A DNA stretch of 64,000 bases from Roseivirga pacifica. GTDB taxonomy: Bacteria > Bacteroidota > Bacteroidia > Cytophagales > Cyclobacteriaceae. Position 1 is the stretch's first letter; the number at the start of each line of letters is the position of its first letter. The notes under the pieces were generated by a model. That model did not search any database and had not been told where the DNA came from. It saw nothing but the letters and a program-made list of their open reading frames with translations. Both the position numbers and the translations under genes were made by a program. Location of the stretch: NCBI RefSeq assembly GCF_900111145.1, contig NZ_FOIR01000002.1:682001-746000 (forward strand), read 5' to 3'. Below, in pieces: positions 54,851 through 63,301 of this stretch.

Positions 54851-56227
54851 ATGGAAACCTCTCTCGCGCTTATTCAAGACAAGCATTTAGCATTAAAAAA
54901 CCACTACGCTAAAGGGCAAACCCAAGCCATTTCTACCCGCATTAATGCACTCAAAAAGCTAAGGTCTGCGATAATAGCAGCTGAGAAGGAAATTTTAGAC
55001 GCGCTACACAAAGACCTGCGAAAATCACCTGAGGAAGCATACATTACCGAAATAGCATTAGTACTTAAAGAGCTATCGCACCACATAAACCACCTCAAAA
55101 AATGGGCAAAAACTAAGCGAGTAAGCACACCATTATTCCTACTACCATCTTCGAGCAGAATACGGCATGAACCCATGGGCACGGTACTGATTATTGCGCC
55201 ATGGAACTACCCTTTTCAGCTGCTAATGACCCCGTTAATCGGGGCTGTATCTGCAGGCAATACCGTAATGCTAAAGCCTTCGGAGCATTGCATAAACACC
55301 AATGCTGTAATGGACACTATTGTGCAAAGCGTTTTTGACTCAGCACATGTGAGCTTGGTACATGGTGGAAAAGACACCAACCAAGCGCTTTTTGCACAGC
55401 GCTTCGATAAGATATTTTTTACAGGCAGCCCGCGCCTAGGTAAAATTGTAATGAAAGCCGCTGCCGAACACCTCACCCCTGTTGTTTTAGAACTTGGCGG
55501 AAAAAGCCCTTGCATTGTAGACCGCACGGCAAACATTGATGTGGCAGCCAAACGCATTGCTTGGGGGAAAACCGTCAACTTAGGCCAAACCTGTATTGCG
55601 CCAGACTACTTGTTGGTTGATGAAACCATAAAAGACGAACTCCAAGAAAGGATTATCCACCATTGGAAAACCCTTTTTGGTGACAACCCGCAACAAAGCA
55701 CCTACCTACCGCGCATGGTTACCCATGAAGCTTTCGACAGGGTGAGTGCTTATTTGCAACAGGGCAAGGTGCTATTTGGTGGCAAAACTGACAGAGAAGA
55801 TAAGTTTATTAGCCCAACATTAATGGATGACGTTGACTTGGATGCACCAATTATGCAGGACGAAATCTTCGGTCCAATTCTGCCAATAATCCCCTTCAAA
55901 ACTATTGAGGAAGCCACGGATTTTATAAGTGCACGAGAAAAACCATTGGCCTACTACTACTTTGGCGATAATGGAAAGATCGACCAATTACTCTCCGCAA
56001 ATACATCCGGGGGCGCTTGCTTTAACGATACGCTGATTCACATTAGCAATCACGGGCTACCCTTTGGTGGAGTTGGCACTAGCGGTATGGGCCAATATCA
56101 CGGCAAAGCCAGCTTCGAGGCGTTTTCAAATACACGCTCCTTTATGAAATCACCAACATGGATCGACCTGCCCTTTCGCTACCCTCCATTTAAGCACTTT
56201 AGCATGATAAAAAAGTTGCTTAGATAA
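54851..56227 (+). CDS. Aldehyde dehydrogenase (class 3 type)
   Basis: A 458-residue NAD(P)-dependent aldehyde dehydrogenase. The ATG at 54851 (METSLALIQD) was chosen; the frame extends upstream to 54797 but with unlikely residues. Active-site Glu ~214 in VLELGGKSP and Cys ~248 in GQTCIAP are in place, with the FTGSPRLGK motif near ~193. Length and motifs fit the membrane-associated ALDH3/YwdH group acting on fatty and aromatic aldehydes. Confidence 0.92.
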   Translation: METSLALIQDKHLALKNHYAKGQTQAISTRINALKKLRSAIIAAEKEILDALHKDLRKSPEEAYITEIALVLKELSHHINHLKKWAKTKRVSTPLFLLPSSSRIRHEPMGTVLIIAPWNYPFQLLMTPLIGAVSAGNTVMLKPSEHCINTNAVMDTIVQSVFDSAHVSLVHGGKDTNQALFAQRFDKIFFTGSPRLGKIVMKAAAEHLTPVVLELGGKSPCIVDRTANIDVAAKRIAWGKTVNLGQTCIAPDYLLVDETIKDELQERIIHHWKTLFGDNPQQSTYLPRMVTHEAFDRVSAYLQQGKVLFGGKTDREDKFISPTLMDDVDLDAPIMQDEIFGPILPIIPFKTIEEATDFISAREKPLAYYYFGDNGKIDQLLSANTSGGACFNDTLIHISNHGLPFGGVGTSGMGQYHGKASFEAFSNTRSFMKSPTWIDLPFRYPPFKHFSMIKKLLR

Positions 56228-56288
56228 CGTCCATTCGGAACCACACGAGACGAAACACAGTTCTGATACCTTCAAAGCGAGTAGATAA

Positions 56289-57329
56289 ATGATCAAACAA
56301 TTTGGCGGCAAACTCACCAAAGCTTTAAAAGCCAGGTATAGCCAATCGCCCAACTGGAAGGAAAATAAGTTTCTGAATTTGGAAGAAACCACCATGAGCA
56401 TTAGCCTCAAAACGCTTCCAAAAATACTTTACAAGCAGTTTTTCGAGAAAAATGGCCGTGAGCCAGCACAACCATTACCGGTTGTTCCTTTCGACAAAGC
56501 AGCATTTTTAGCGCCTTCAGAAAAAGCCAAACTGATTTGGTACGGCCACTCTGTAATGCTAATGCGCATTAGTGGTAAAACCATTCTTATCGACCCAATG
56601 CTTGGTCCCGATGCAGCGCCTATAGCACCATTTGCAACCAAGCGCTTTTCCGAAAACACACTAAACCTCATAGAGAAGTTTCCTGAAATCGACCTAGTTT
56701 TACTTACACACGATCATTACGACCACCTTGACCTAGCAAGTATAAAACTGCTTAAACCAAAGGTTAAACAATACTTTGTTTCCCTTGGCACTGCAAGGCA
56801 TTTGGAAAAATGGGGAATCGACTCAAATCAAATTCAAGAATTCGACTGGTGGGATGACGCTCAATGTGGCGACATAAAAATAACCTTTACTCCTAGCCGA
56901 CATTTTTCTGGTCGAGGGCTAACGGATAGAGCCCAGTCACTTTGGGGTGGTTGGGTATTCAAAACCCCAACGGAAAGCATCTACTTCAGTGGAGACGGTG
57001 GCTATGGCGAACATTTTAAAGCTGTAGGCGAAAAACTTGGCCCCTTTGATTTTGGCATAATGGAATGTGGCCAGTACAATGAAAATTGGCACCAAATACA
57101 CATGTACCCAGAAGAAGCCATACAAGCCGCCAATGAGGCAAAAGTGGCCAAAGCAATGGCGGTTCATTGGGCAGGCTTCGCATTAGCCCAGCACCATTGG
57201 AAAGAACCAATTGAGCGCTTTACTACAGCCGCGTTAGCAGCCAAACTACCTTTGCTATTACCCAAAATTGGAGCTCAATTTTCTGTAAATGATGAGCTAT
57301 TGACCGAATGGTGGAAAACACTGGAATAA
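56289..57329 (+). CDS. MBL-fold metallo-hydrolase (NAPE-PLD/UlaG-like)
   Basis: A 346-residue metallo-beta-lactamase fold enzyme. The zinc motif HDHYDH is at ~140-145 (LLTHDHYDHLDLAS). CGQYNENWHQIHMYPEEA near 260 and HWAGFALAQHHW near ~298 complete the metal and lipid-hydrolase-type motifs that resemble N-acyl phosphatidylethanolamine phospholipase D. Activity on lipids is thus possible but unproven. The Crp-type regulator gene begins 10 bases after its stop. Confidence 0.87.
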   Translation: MIKQFGGKLTKALKARYSQSPNWKENKFLNLEETTMSISLKTLPKILYKQFFEKNGREPAQPLPVVPFDKAAFLAPSEKAKLIWYGHSVMLMRISGKTILIDPMLGPDAAPIAPFATKRFSENTLNLIEKFPEIDLVLLTHDHYDHLDLASIKLLKPKVKQYFVSLGTARHLEKWGIDSNQIQEFDWWDDAQCGDIKITFTPSRHFSGRGLTDRAQSLWGGWVFKTPTESIYFSGDGGYGEHFKAVGEKLGPFDFGIMECGQYNENWHQIHMYPEEAIQAANEAKVAKAMAVHWAGFALAQHHWKEPIERFTTAALAAKLPLLLPKIGAQFSVNDELLTEWWKTLE

Positions 57330-57339
57330 ACACCTTGAA

Positions 57340-57912
57340 ATGGCACCAGAGCAAATCAAAAAACACTTTCAACAACTTGTGGATATCTCTGAGGAAGACT
57401 GGCAATTCTTCGCCTCAAAACTCACCAAAGCATCATTCAAAAAGAAGGATGCAATTCTACGAACCGGCCAAGTAGAAAATCACCTGTCTTTTATCGAACA
57501 GGGAATGGTGCGGTTCTTTATACCAGAAGAAACCAAAGACCTAACCTTCGCCTTTGCTTTCGAAAATAACTTTGTGAGTGCTTACGATTCGTTTTTAACA
57601 CAAACACCCTGCGCTTACAACATTGAGGCACTTTCCGACACTATATTATGGCAAGTGAGTTTTGATCAGCTACAAGAAATTTACGCCAAAACCACCGTTG
57701 GTAATACCATTGGCCGATTGGCCAGTGAAGACCTTTTTCTTAAGAAATCAGCCCGAGAACTATCACTCTTAAACGACACAGTAGAGGAGCGCTATCTCAA
57801 ACTCTTCTCTGAAAGGCCAGAATTGATTCAGAAAATTCCATTAAAGTACCTAGCCTCCTACATTGGCATTACGCCACAGGCGCTTAGCCGCATTCGTAAA
57901 CGCATTTCTTAA
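57340..57912 (+). CDS. Crp/Fnr family transcriptional regulator
   Basis: A 190-residue regulator: a cyclic-nucleotide-binding-type beta roll (KKDAILRTGQVENHLSFIEQGMVRFF) at residues ~30-115 and a C-terminal helix-turn-helix (PLKYLASYIGITPQALSRIRKRI). The residues that bind cAMP in E. coli Crp are not conserved; most Bacteroidota members respond to unknown signals. It probably controls the neighbouring MBL and DoxX genes, which are arranged as one cluster on the same strand. Confidence 0.9.
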   Translation: MAPEQIKKHFQQLVDISEEDWQFFASKLTKASFKKKDAILRTGQVENHLSFIEQGMVRFFIPEETKDLTFAFAFENNFVSAYDSFLTQTPCAYNIEALSDTILWQVSFDQLQEIYAKTTVGNTIGRLASEDLFLKKSARELSLLNDTVEERYLKLFSERPELIQKIPLKYLASYIGITPQALSRIRKRIS

Positions 57913-57943
57913 CCCAGGTTCATTTTCTAAGCTAACCTATTTG

Positions 57944-58414
57944 ATGAGCTTTGCCAATGTTATGAAGCCACTCATCGTATTAATAGGAGTTTTCATTCTC
58001 GCCCTTATTGTATTAAGGGCATCAGCCAAGCAAGTCGATTTTCAATTCGCAGGCAGAATTGCCATGGCTGCTATGCTAGTATTTACCACAATGGGGCACT
58101 TTGTATTCACCAAAGGCATGGCCGCCATGATTCCCGAGTTCGTTCCCTTTAAAACATCTGTGGTTTACCTTAGCGGCATATTCGAAATACTGTTGGCGCT
58201 AGGGCTACTATTGCCCAATTACAAAACTGCTGTTGGTTGGGTTGTCATTGTTTTCTTTATCCTAATGCTACCCGCCAATATCAAAGCAGCTACCATCAAC
58301 CTGAATTACCAAACAGGCGAATTAAATGGCCCTGGACTGAGCTATTTATGGTTTAGAATTCCTTTACAAATACTATTTATCGCGTGGGTTTACCTAAGCG
58401 CCATTAAAAACTGA
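57944..58414 (+). CDS. DoxX-like membrane protein
   Basis: A 156-residue protein with four membrane helices (VMKPLIVLIGVFILALIVL, RIAMAAMLVFTTMGHFVF, VVYLSGIFEILLALGLLL, GWVVIVFFILMLPANI). The pattern FTTMGHF...GIFEILLALGLLLP is typical of the DoxX/YphA family. The start at 57944 (MSFANVMKPL) was preferred over a long frame from 57863 that overlaps the regulator. Thirty-one bases after the Crp-type gene. Role uncertain; members are linked to redox balance. Confidence 0.85.
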   Translation: MSFANVMKPLIVLIGVFILALIVLRASAKQVDFQFAGRIAMAAMLVFTTMGHFVFTKGMAAMIPEFVPFKTSVVYLSGIFEILLALGLLLPNYKTAVGWVVIVFFILMLPANIKAATINLNYQTGELNGPGLSYLWFRIPLQILFIAWVYLSAIKN

Positions 58415-58699
58415 TCACCACACATCTTTCCATTCCGGATGTCTTTGGAGTGTGGCCTTGGCAAACGGGCATAGCGGCAGAATTTTAATACCCTTGTTGC
58501 GAACATAGTCAACTGCAAACGCTACTAGTTTTACGCCCACTCCCTTTCCGCGAAGCGAGTCGTCAACTTCGGTGTGATCTATAATGATCCTGTCCTCTCC
58601 AGCCTTGCTGAAGGTCATTTCGGCAAGCAGTTTTCCTTCGCTTTCCACAAAAAAACTACCTTTTGAATCCGTTTCTTTTACCTGAACCTGTAAATCCAT
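58415..58699 (-). CDS. GNAT N-acetyltransferase, short (YjdJ type)
   Basis: A 94-residue acetyltransferase of the compact COG2388 group. The acetyl-CoA loop is LRGKGVGVKLVAFAVDYVR, the other conserved parts are MTFSKAG and the C-terminal LPLCPFAKATLQRHPEWKDV. Its stop is immediately next to the DoxX stop (converging). Substrate unknown. Confidence 0.88.
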   Translation of the reverse strand: MDLQVQVKETDSKGSFFVESEGKLLAEMTFSKAGEDRIIIDHTEVDDSLRGKGVGVKLVAFAVDYVRNKGIKILPLCPFAKATLQRHPEWKDVW

Positions 58700-58733
58700 A
58701 AATTAAGGAGTTAACATTCAATATTTTGTACCA

Positions 58734-59309
58734 ATGAAGATTTCTCTAACAGCTCTCCTATGCTTCTTTTGCTCCATTGCAGGAGCCCAAACCCTAATAT
58801 ATGACGGTTACATGAAAGGCCATAAGGTTGGCGAAATGAAAGTGGTGAAAGAAGTAAGTGATGAAAGAACCGTGATAACCACAGAGACCACCGTGGAAGC
58901 CCATATGCTGGTGAAAATTTTAGTGGAGTACAACAGTAAGTCGACTTACATGAATAATAGACTGGTTGAAAGCGAGGCTAAGTCTCATACAAACGGAAAC
59001 TTAAAATCATCAGTACAAACCATATGGAAAGACGGCACCTACCATATTAACGACAATGGAGATAGCAAACAGTTGAGCCATCCGGAACTGATTGGGGCCG
59101 ATTATTATTACTTTGAAATCCCCGACAACAATTCCAAAGCACTAGCCCTAGCAACCGGTGAACTACTGACCATAGAAAAGTCTAAACCGCTGGAATATTA
59201 CTTTGAGCATGACGGCAAAAAAGAGCTGCATTTGTTTGACGAAAGTCACCTGAAAGAAGTGACCATTAGTCACAAACTCTACTCCATTACTTTTAAGCGC
59301 AGATATTAG
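58734..59309 (+). CDS. Exported protein, DUF6134-like
   Basis: A 191-residue protein with a signal peptide (MKISLTALLCFFCSIAGAQT) and a beta-rich body (IYDGYMKGHKVGEMKVVKE, then TTVEAHMLVKILVEYNSKSTYMNN). It resembles the Bacteroidota DUF6134 group; I am moderately sure. Function unknown. It stands alone before the tRNA gene. Confidence 0.7.
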   Translation: MKISLTALLCFFCSIAGAQTLIYDGYMKGHKVGEMKVVKEVSDERTVITTETTVEAHMLVKILVEYNSKSTYMNNRLVESEAKSHTNGNLKSSVQTIWKDGTYHINDNGDSKQLSHPELIGADYYYFEIPDNNSKALALATGELLTIEKSKPLEYYFEHDGKKELHLFDESHLKEVTISHKLYSITFKRRY

Positions 59310-59403
59310 AAAAAAGTGTTTTAGACAAAGTATTGATAGCCAAAGAGTTCTTAATACACACAAAAAAAGATTGAAAAATAATGCACTTTTTTCGGTTCAG
59401 GTG

Positions 59404-59434
59404 TTTGCAATTAAAAGATAAGCCACTACTTTTG
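59404..59434 (+). promoter_or_regulatory. Promoter of tRNA-Asp
   Basis: TTTG at 59404-59407 is followed, exactly 19 bases later, by TACTTTTG at 59427-59434, the full Bacteroidota TTTG-N19-TAnnTTTG promoter. The tRNA begins 38 bases after the -7 element. Confidence 0.85.
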
Positions 59435-59472
59435 CATCACCTTAAACGAAAGGGACACACGAAAAACATTTT

Positions 59473-59546
59473 GGAGCGGTAGTTCAGCTGGTTAGAATGC
59501 CTGCCTGTCACGCAGGAGGTCGCGGGTTCGAGTCCCGTCCGTTCCG
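59473..59546 (+). tRNA. tRNA-Asp (GTC)
   Basis: A 74-nt cloverleaf with a 7-bp acceptor stem (GGAGCGG with CCGTTCC, one G-T pair), anticodon loop CTGTCAC in the stem CCTGC/GCAGG giving anticodon GTC, and a GGTTCGAGTCC T-arm. The discriminator base is G. The CCA is not encoded. An excellent promoter precedes it and a terminator follows. Confidence 0.97.
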
Positions 59547-59547
59547 C

Positions 59548-59577
59548 AAAAGCCTTAGAGAAATCTAAGGCTTTTTT
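59548..59577 (+). terminator. Terminator of tRNA-Asp
   Basis: AAAAGCCTTAGA pairs with TCTAAGGCTTTT over a GAAA tetraloop and is followed by more T, starting one base after the tRNA. Confidence 0.9.
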
Positions 59578-59673
59578 GTTTTAGATGCTTCTTAAAAAAA
59601 GCAGTTAGAATACCTGCATCAAGTAATTCGTAAAGGTCATGGGCTTCTCGAACCTCATTGGGATCAATTCCAC

Positions 59674-59808
59674 AAAGAGGCTGTCTCAAAAGCAAAACGT
59701 CATTCCCGACACCGATCGGGAATCTCTTAAATTGGGCGTAAAACCTGAATGAGATTCCCAGTCAAGCTGAGAATGACGAAAGCCACTAGCTTTTGAGACA
59801 GCCTCTTT
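59674..59808. repeat. 135-bp inverted-repeat element (MITE-like)
   Basis: The first 20 bases (AAAGAGGCTGTCTCAAAAGC) are the exact reverse complement of the last 20 (59789-59808). Inside, CGTCATTCCCGAC...GGGAATCTC is mirrored by GAGATTCCC...GAGAATGACG, so the whole element can fold into one long imperfect hairpin. It carries no gene. It lies 127 bases after tRNA-Asp. The design is that of a non-autonomous mobile element or of a structured RNA; copy number cannot be seen here. Confidence 0.8.
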
Positions 59809-60006
59809 TTTTTTAGATCGGTTTTAAAATGCGATTCGGGCATTTCATTCAAATCACACTGTGCCCTTCCCTCCTACATTACGGGCAGATTTCGTGTTTT
59901 AAAATACATAAATTAACATATATTAACTTTATCATATTTACATATTTTACTTATTCAATTTATAATAAGCCCTACCCGCGTAAACATTCTTCCTTATCTT
60001 CGCGGC

Positions 60007-60750
60007 ATGCTTTCCACCCTATCACTTGCCGACTGGTTATTGGTTGCTTTTGCAGCATTTGTACTCGGTCTTTCCAAATCAGGTATCAAAGGCATTAGCA
60101 TCATTATAGTAGCCCTACTCGTGTTTGTATTTGGCGCCAAAGCATCCACTGGCATTTTGTTACCTATGCTTATTGTGGGCGATATTTTCGCGGTAATTTA
60201 TTACAACCGTCACGCACAATGGAAATACCTTTTCAGGCTGCTTCCATTTATGATGGGAGGTGTAATTATAGGCACTTTGGTAGGCGAAAACATGCCTGAA
60301 GAGGTTTTTAGACGCAGCATGGCACTGGTCATTTTCATATCGGTGGTGTTTATGTTCTGGTGGGATCAGCGCAAGTCGAAGCAGGTGCCACAGCACATAA
60401 GCTTTGCTGGAGTTATGGGTTTAACAGCCGGCTTTACAACCATGGTAGGCAACCTGGCAGGTTCATTCGCCAACATCTTCTTTCTGGCCATGAGGCTACC
60501 CAAAAACGCATTTATCGGCACAACAGCTTGGCTATTCCTGTTCATTAACCTATTCAAAGTTCCTTTCCATGTTTTCAGTTGGAAAACCATCGACTGGCAA
60601 ACACTCCAAGTAAGTGCAGTCTTTATTCCTGCCATTTTTCTTGGTTTGTTCGTGGGTGTCAGGATATTAAAGCGTGTGAATGAAACTTTCTTTCGAAAAT
60701 TTATATTAATAATGACTGGAATTGGAGCTGTGTTAATATATTTCACCTGA
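60007..60750 (+). CDS. TauE/SafE family sulfite/sulfur exporter-like protein
   Basis: A 247-residue permease with about eight hydrophobic helices. The repeat motif GLSKSGIKGISIIIVAL near residue 22 and its second copy GLTAGFTTMVGNLAGSFANIF near ~138 mark the TauE/SafE family, which export sulfite or organosulfonates or import similar anions. Starts at an ATG 28 bases after the TATCTTCG sequence, a weak -7 candidate. No sulfur metabolism genes are near. Followed 62 bases later by the DUF3050 gene. Confidence 0.88.
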   Translation: MLSTLSLADWLLVAFAAFVLGLSKSGIKGISIIIVALLVFVFGAKASTGILLPMLIVGDIFAVIYYNRHAQWKYLFRLLPFMMGGVIIGTLVGENMPEEVFRRSMALVIFISVVFMFWWDQRKSKQVPQHISFAGVMGLTAGFTTMVGNLAGSFANIFFLAMRLPKNAFIGTTAWLFLFINLFKVPFHVFSWKTIDWQTLQVSAVFIPAIFLGLFVGVRILKRVNETFFRKFILIMTGIGAVLIYFT

Positions 60751-60812
60751 AATGATCTAACCTTTCGGTTGAATACGTAGTTCACAGTGAATAAGAAAAT
60801 AGAGCAGTAGAA

Positions 60813-61613
60813 ATGGAGCAGAACGCCTGGATTGAAAGAGCACTTCAACCATACAGAGACCAACTAAACAACCACAAACTTTACGAGCAACTTAGCACCA
60901 TAGAGGACATACAAACCTTTATGGAGTATCACGTATATGCGGTTTGGGACTTTATGTCGCTACTCAAAAGCCTGCAAATACAACTTACATGCACTACTGT
61001 GCCTTGGGTGCCTTCGCATACACCAGAAACTGCGCGATTTATTAATGAAATTGTGTTGGGTGAAGAAAGCGATGAGGACAAAGACGGCAACCATATGAGC
61101 CATTTTGAGATGTATCTCAACGCTATGGACCAAGCCGGTGCCAGCACGCTTAAAATCTCTCAATTTATTGAGCTAATCCGTGCGGGTGAAGCAGTTGATA
61201 TAGCGGCCTACAAGCTAAGACTTGATCCGGCTATAGTGAATTTTATGCGCTTCACGTTTAACGTAATCAACAGTGGGAAACCACATTTGGTAGCCGCTGC
61301 CTTTACTTTTGGTCGCGAAGACCTGATTCCTGATATGTTCTTGGCAATTGTAAAGCAAGCAGAAGAAAACGATGCCGCTACCTCTTACAGCAAGCTTACC
61401 TATTACCTAAACCGACACATTGAGCTAGATGGTGACGATCATGGGCCATTGGCACTGCGAATGATTGCACAACTTTGCGGGGAGAACGAGCAGAAATGGC
61501 AAGAGGTAATTGAAGTTGCGCAAGAAGCACTGCAACAGCGCATTTACTTATGGGACGCTATTGCCGAAGAAATCTGCACCAAAACCACCAAGCTTTCTGA
61601 GGAATTGGCTTAA
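60813..61613 (+). CDS. DUF3050 protein (heme oxygenase-like fold)
   Basis: A 266-residue helical cytoplasmic protein. The DUF3050 features are clear: LQPYRDQLNNHKLYEQL, IQTFMEYHVYAVWDFMSLLKSLQ and FTFGREDLIPDMF. The fold is related to heme-oxygenase-like diiron proteins; the putative metal residues are the His and Glu of EYHVYAVWDF and of HIELDGDDHG. Enzymatic role unknown. A strong hairpin follows. Confidence 0.85.
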   Translation: MEQNAWIERALQPYRDQLNNHKLYEQLSTIEDIQTFMEYHVYAVWDFMSLLKSLQIQLTCTTVPWVPSHTPETARFINEIVLGEESDEDKDGNHMSHFEMYLNAMDQAGASTLKISQFIELIRAGEAVDIAAYKLRLDPAIVNFMRFTFNVINSGKPHLVAAAFTFGREDLIPDMFLAIVKQAEENDAATSYSKLTYYLNRHIELDGDDHGPLALRMIAQLCGENEQKWQEVIEVAQEALQQRIYLWDAIAEEICTKTTKLSEELA

Positions 61614-61630
61614 ATCATCAGCCCTACAGG

Positions 61631-61675
61631 GATGTGCCTCTTTTTAGGAAATCACTTTTCCAAAAGAGGCACATC
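61631..61675. terminator. Hairpin terminator between converging genes
   Basis: GATGTGCCTCTTTT (61631-61644) pairs with AAAAGAGGCACATC (61662-61675); the loop holds an additional short GGAAA/TTTCC stem. Located between the DUF3050 and fucosidase genes. The T run is weak. A second small stem CTCCTT/AAGGAG lies just after it. Confidence 0.6.
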
Positions 61676-61819
61676 TATAAAATTCTATCCAACCCTGTTT
61701 GCACGGACACTCCTCCTTGGTGAAGGAGGTTGGGAGGATTGGTTTTTGAAATGAAATATCTCCCACTTATAATCTGATTCTACTGATATCCAGTAGACAC
61801 AAATAAGAGAATAAACTAA

Positions 61820-63301
61820 TTACTCCGCAGTCTTTTTCTCAACAGGAGGCTCCGTTTTAGCCATAAACAAACCTATGTTTGAAAGTGTTGGAGCAGCTTT
61901 AGAGTCCAATATTTTAATCTGAATAGAAGTAGTTGTAACCTCATCCATTCGTAAGATTCGCTTATAACCCACCGTGGTGCCCGCTCCTACTTTTTTGTAC
62001 TCCTTTTCACCCAAATCTGCATAAATCTCGAAAGCCTTTATGCGCTGACCAAGCGGAACATATTCCTGCAACATCAGTCTGTTAAAAGTTACGGGGTTAT
62101 CAAAAGTGAGCAAAAAGGTAGCCTCAGTTACACCATCTTCTGTCGCCCAATAGGTGTCGTTCGAATCGTCTACAGCCAAGCTTGGTTCAAAGCCTTTGCC
62201 ACGCAAATCCTTAGCAGACGCAGAACCTTGTTTCACTAGATTAACGCTAAATGTTGCATCCAACGTAGCCTTTAACTCCATCAAAGCAGCGCTATCGGCT
62301 TCGTGCACCAAACCTCTCCTGTCAACCGGTAGGTTCAGCAGCAAGTTGCCATTTCTACCTACCGACTTGTAGTAAATATCGAGCAGGTGAGATAGTGACT
62401 TTACCGAAGTATCCTGGCTTGCGTGGTAGTACCATCCCGGACGAATAGACACATCGCACTCGGCTGGCACCCAGTCCGTACCATCTTCTTGCCCCACAGG
62501 TAAAAACTCATAAGGTCCTATACCGGGAGCAAACTCCGCCTTATTCAGTGTAGACCAGTTGGTTTCTCCGGCAAATCCGTTTTCGTTGCCCACCCAGCGT
62601 ACATCTGGTCCGCCATCGCTAAAGATCACGATATTCGGCTGCAGCGATTTGGCCAAAGCAAAGGTGCTGTCCCAATCGTAATAAGTTTCTCTATCCACAT
62701 TGCGCGTTTCATTGGCACCACCGTAGTAGCCATCGCCACCGTTGGCGCCATCTACCCAAAACTCGAACACCTCACCATAATTAGTGAGCAGTTCCTTCAT
62801 TTGGTTGCGGTAATAAGTTATATACTCAGGCTTTCCGTACTCCGCGTGGTTTCTATCCCAAGGAGAAAGATAAAGCCCTAATTTCAGTCCATACTCTTTA
62901 CAAGCAGCGGCCAATTCGGCCACCACATCACCTTGACCATTCTTCCAAGGGCTATTTTTAACAGAATGCTCTGTAAACTCAGAAGGCCAAAGCGCAAAAC
63001 CATCGTGATGTTTGGCTGTAAGGATAATGCCCTTCATGCCAGCTTCCTTCACAATGCGCGCCCATTGGCGCGTATCCAATGCAGAAGGGTTGAAACTGCT
63101 TGGCGGCTCATCGCCCATGCCCCACTCCATATCCGTAAACGTGTTCATATTGAAATGCACAAAAGCATAATACTGCATTTCTTGCCACTCCATTTGTTGG
63201 GCAGTTGGCAAAGCACCAATTGGCTCTGGCGGAGCAGCAGGCTGCTCTTTACAAGCAAAAAATAGTAGTCCGATAGCGGCTATTAATAAGTAGTTTCTCA
63301 T
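61820..63301 (-). CDS. Alpha-L-fucosidase (GH29), lipoprotein, with C-terminal discoidin-like domain
   Basis: A 493-residue exported glycosidase releasing alpha-L-fucose from glycans. The lipobox is IAAIGLLFFAC, with Cys 17. The GH29 fold is evident from AKHHDGFALWPS at ~96-107 and the nucleophile D184 in FEFWVDGANGG. The acid/base residue is less certain. The last ~140 residues, from ~350 on (AVDDSNDTYWATEDG, MLQEYVPLGQRIKAFEIYA), resemble an F5/8 type C domain for carbohydrate binding. No sulfatase or SusCD pair is nearby, so it is not in a complete polysaccharide locus. Monocistronic. Confidence 0.9.
   Translation of the reverse strand: MRNYLLIAAIGLLFFACKEQPAAPPEPIGALPTAQQMEWQEMQYYAFVHFNMNTFTDMEWGMGDEPPSSFNPSALDTRQWARIVKEAGMKGIILTAKHHDGFALWPSEFTEHSVKNSPWKNGQGDVVAELAAACKEYGLKLGLYLSPWDRNHAEYGKPEYITYYRNQMKELLTNYGEVFEFWVDGANGGDGYYGGANETRNVDRETYYDWDSTFALAKSLQPNIVIFSDGGPDVRWVGNENGFAGETNWSTLNKAEFAPGIGPYEFLPVGQEDGTDWVPAECDVSIRPGWYYHASQDTSVKSLSHLLDIYYKSVGRNGNLLLNLPVDRRGLVHEADSAALMELKATLDATFSVNLVKQGSASAKDLRGKGFEPSLAVDDSNDTYWATEDGVTEATFLLTFDNPVTFNRLMLQEYVPLGQRIKAFEIYADLGEKEYKKVGAGTTVGYKRILRMDEVTTTSIQIKILDSKAAPTLSNIGLFMAKTEPPVEKKTAE

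Noticed and set aside
59473-59580. tRNA-Asp as an integration (att) site
   Set aside because: No repeat of the tRNA 3' end is seen downstream in the window and no integrase gene is present.
59829-60098. Plus-strand frame before the TauE/SafE gene
   Set aside because: Composition is unlike a protein and it overlaps the start of a well-supported gene.
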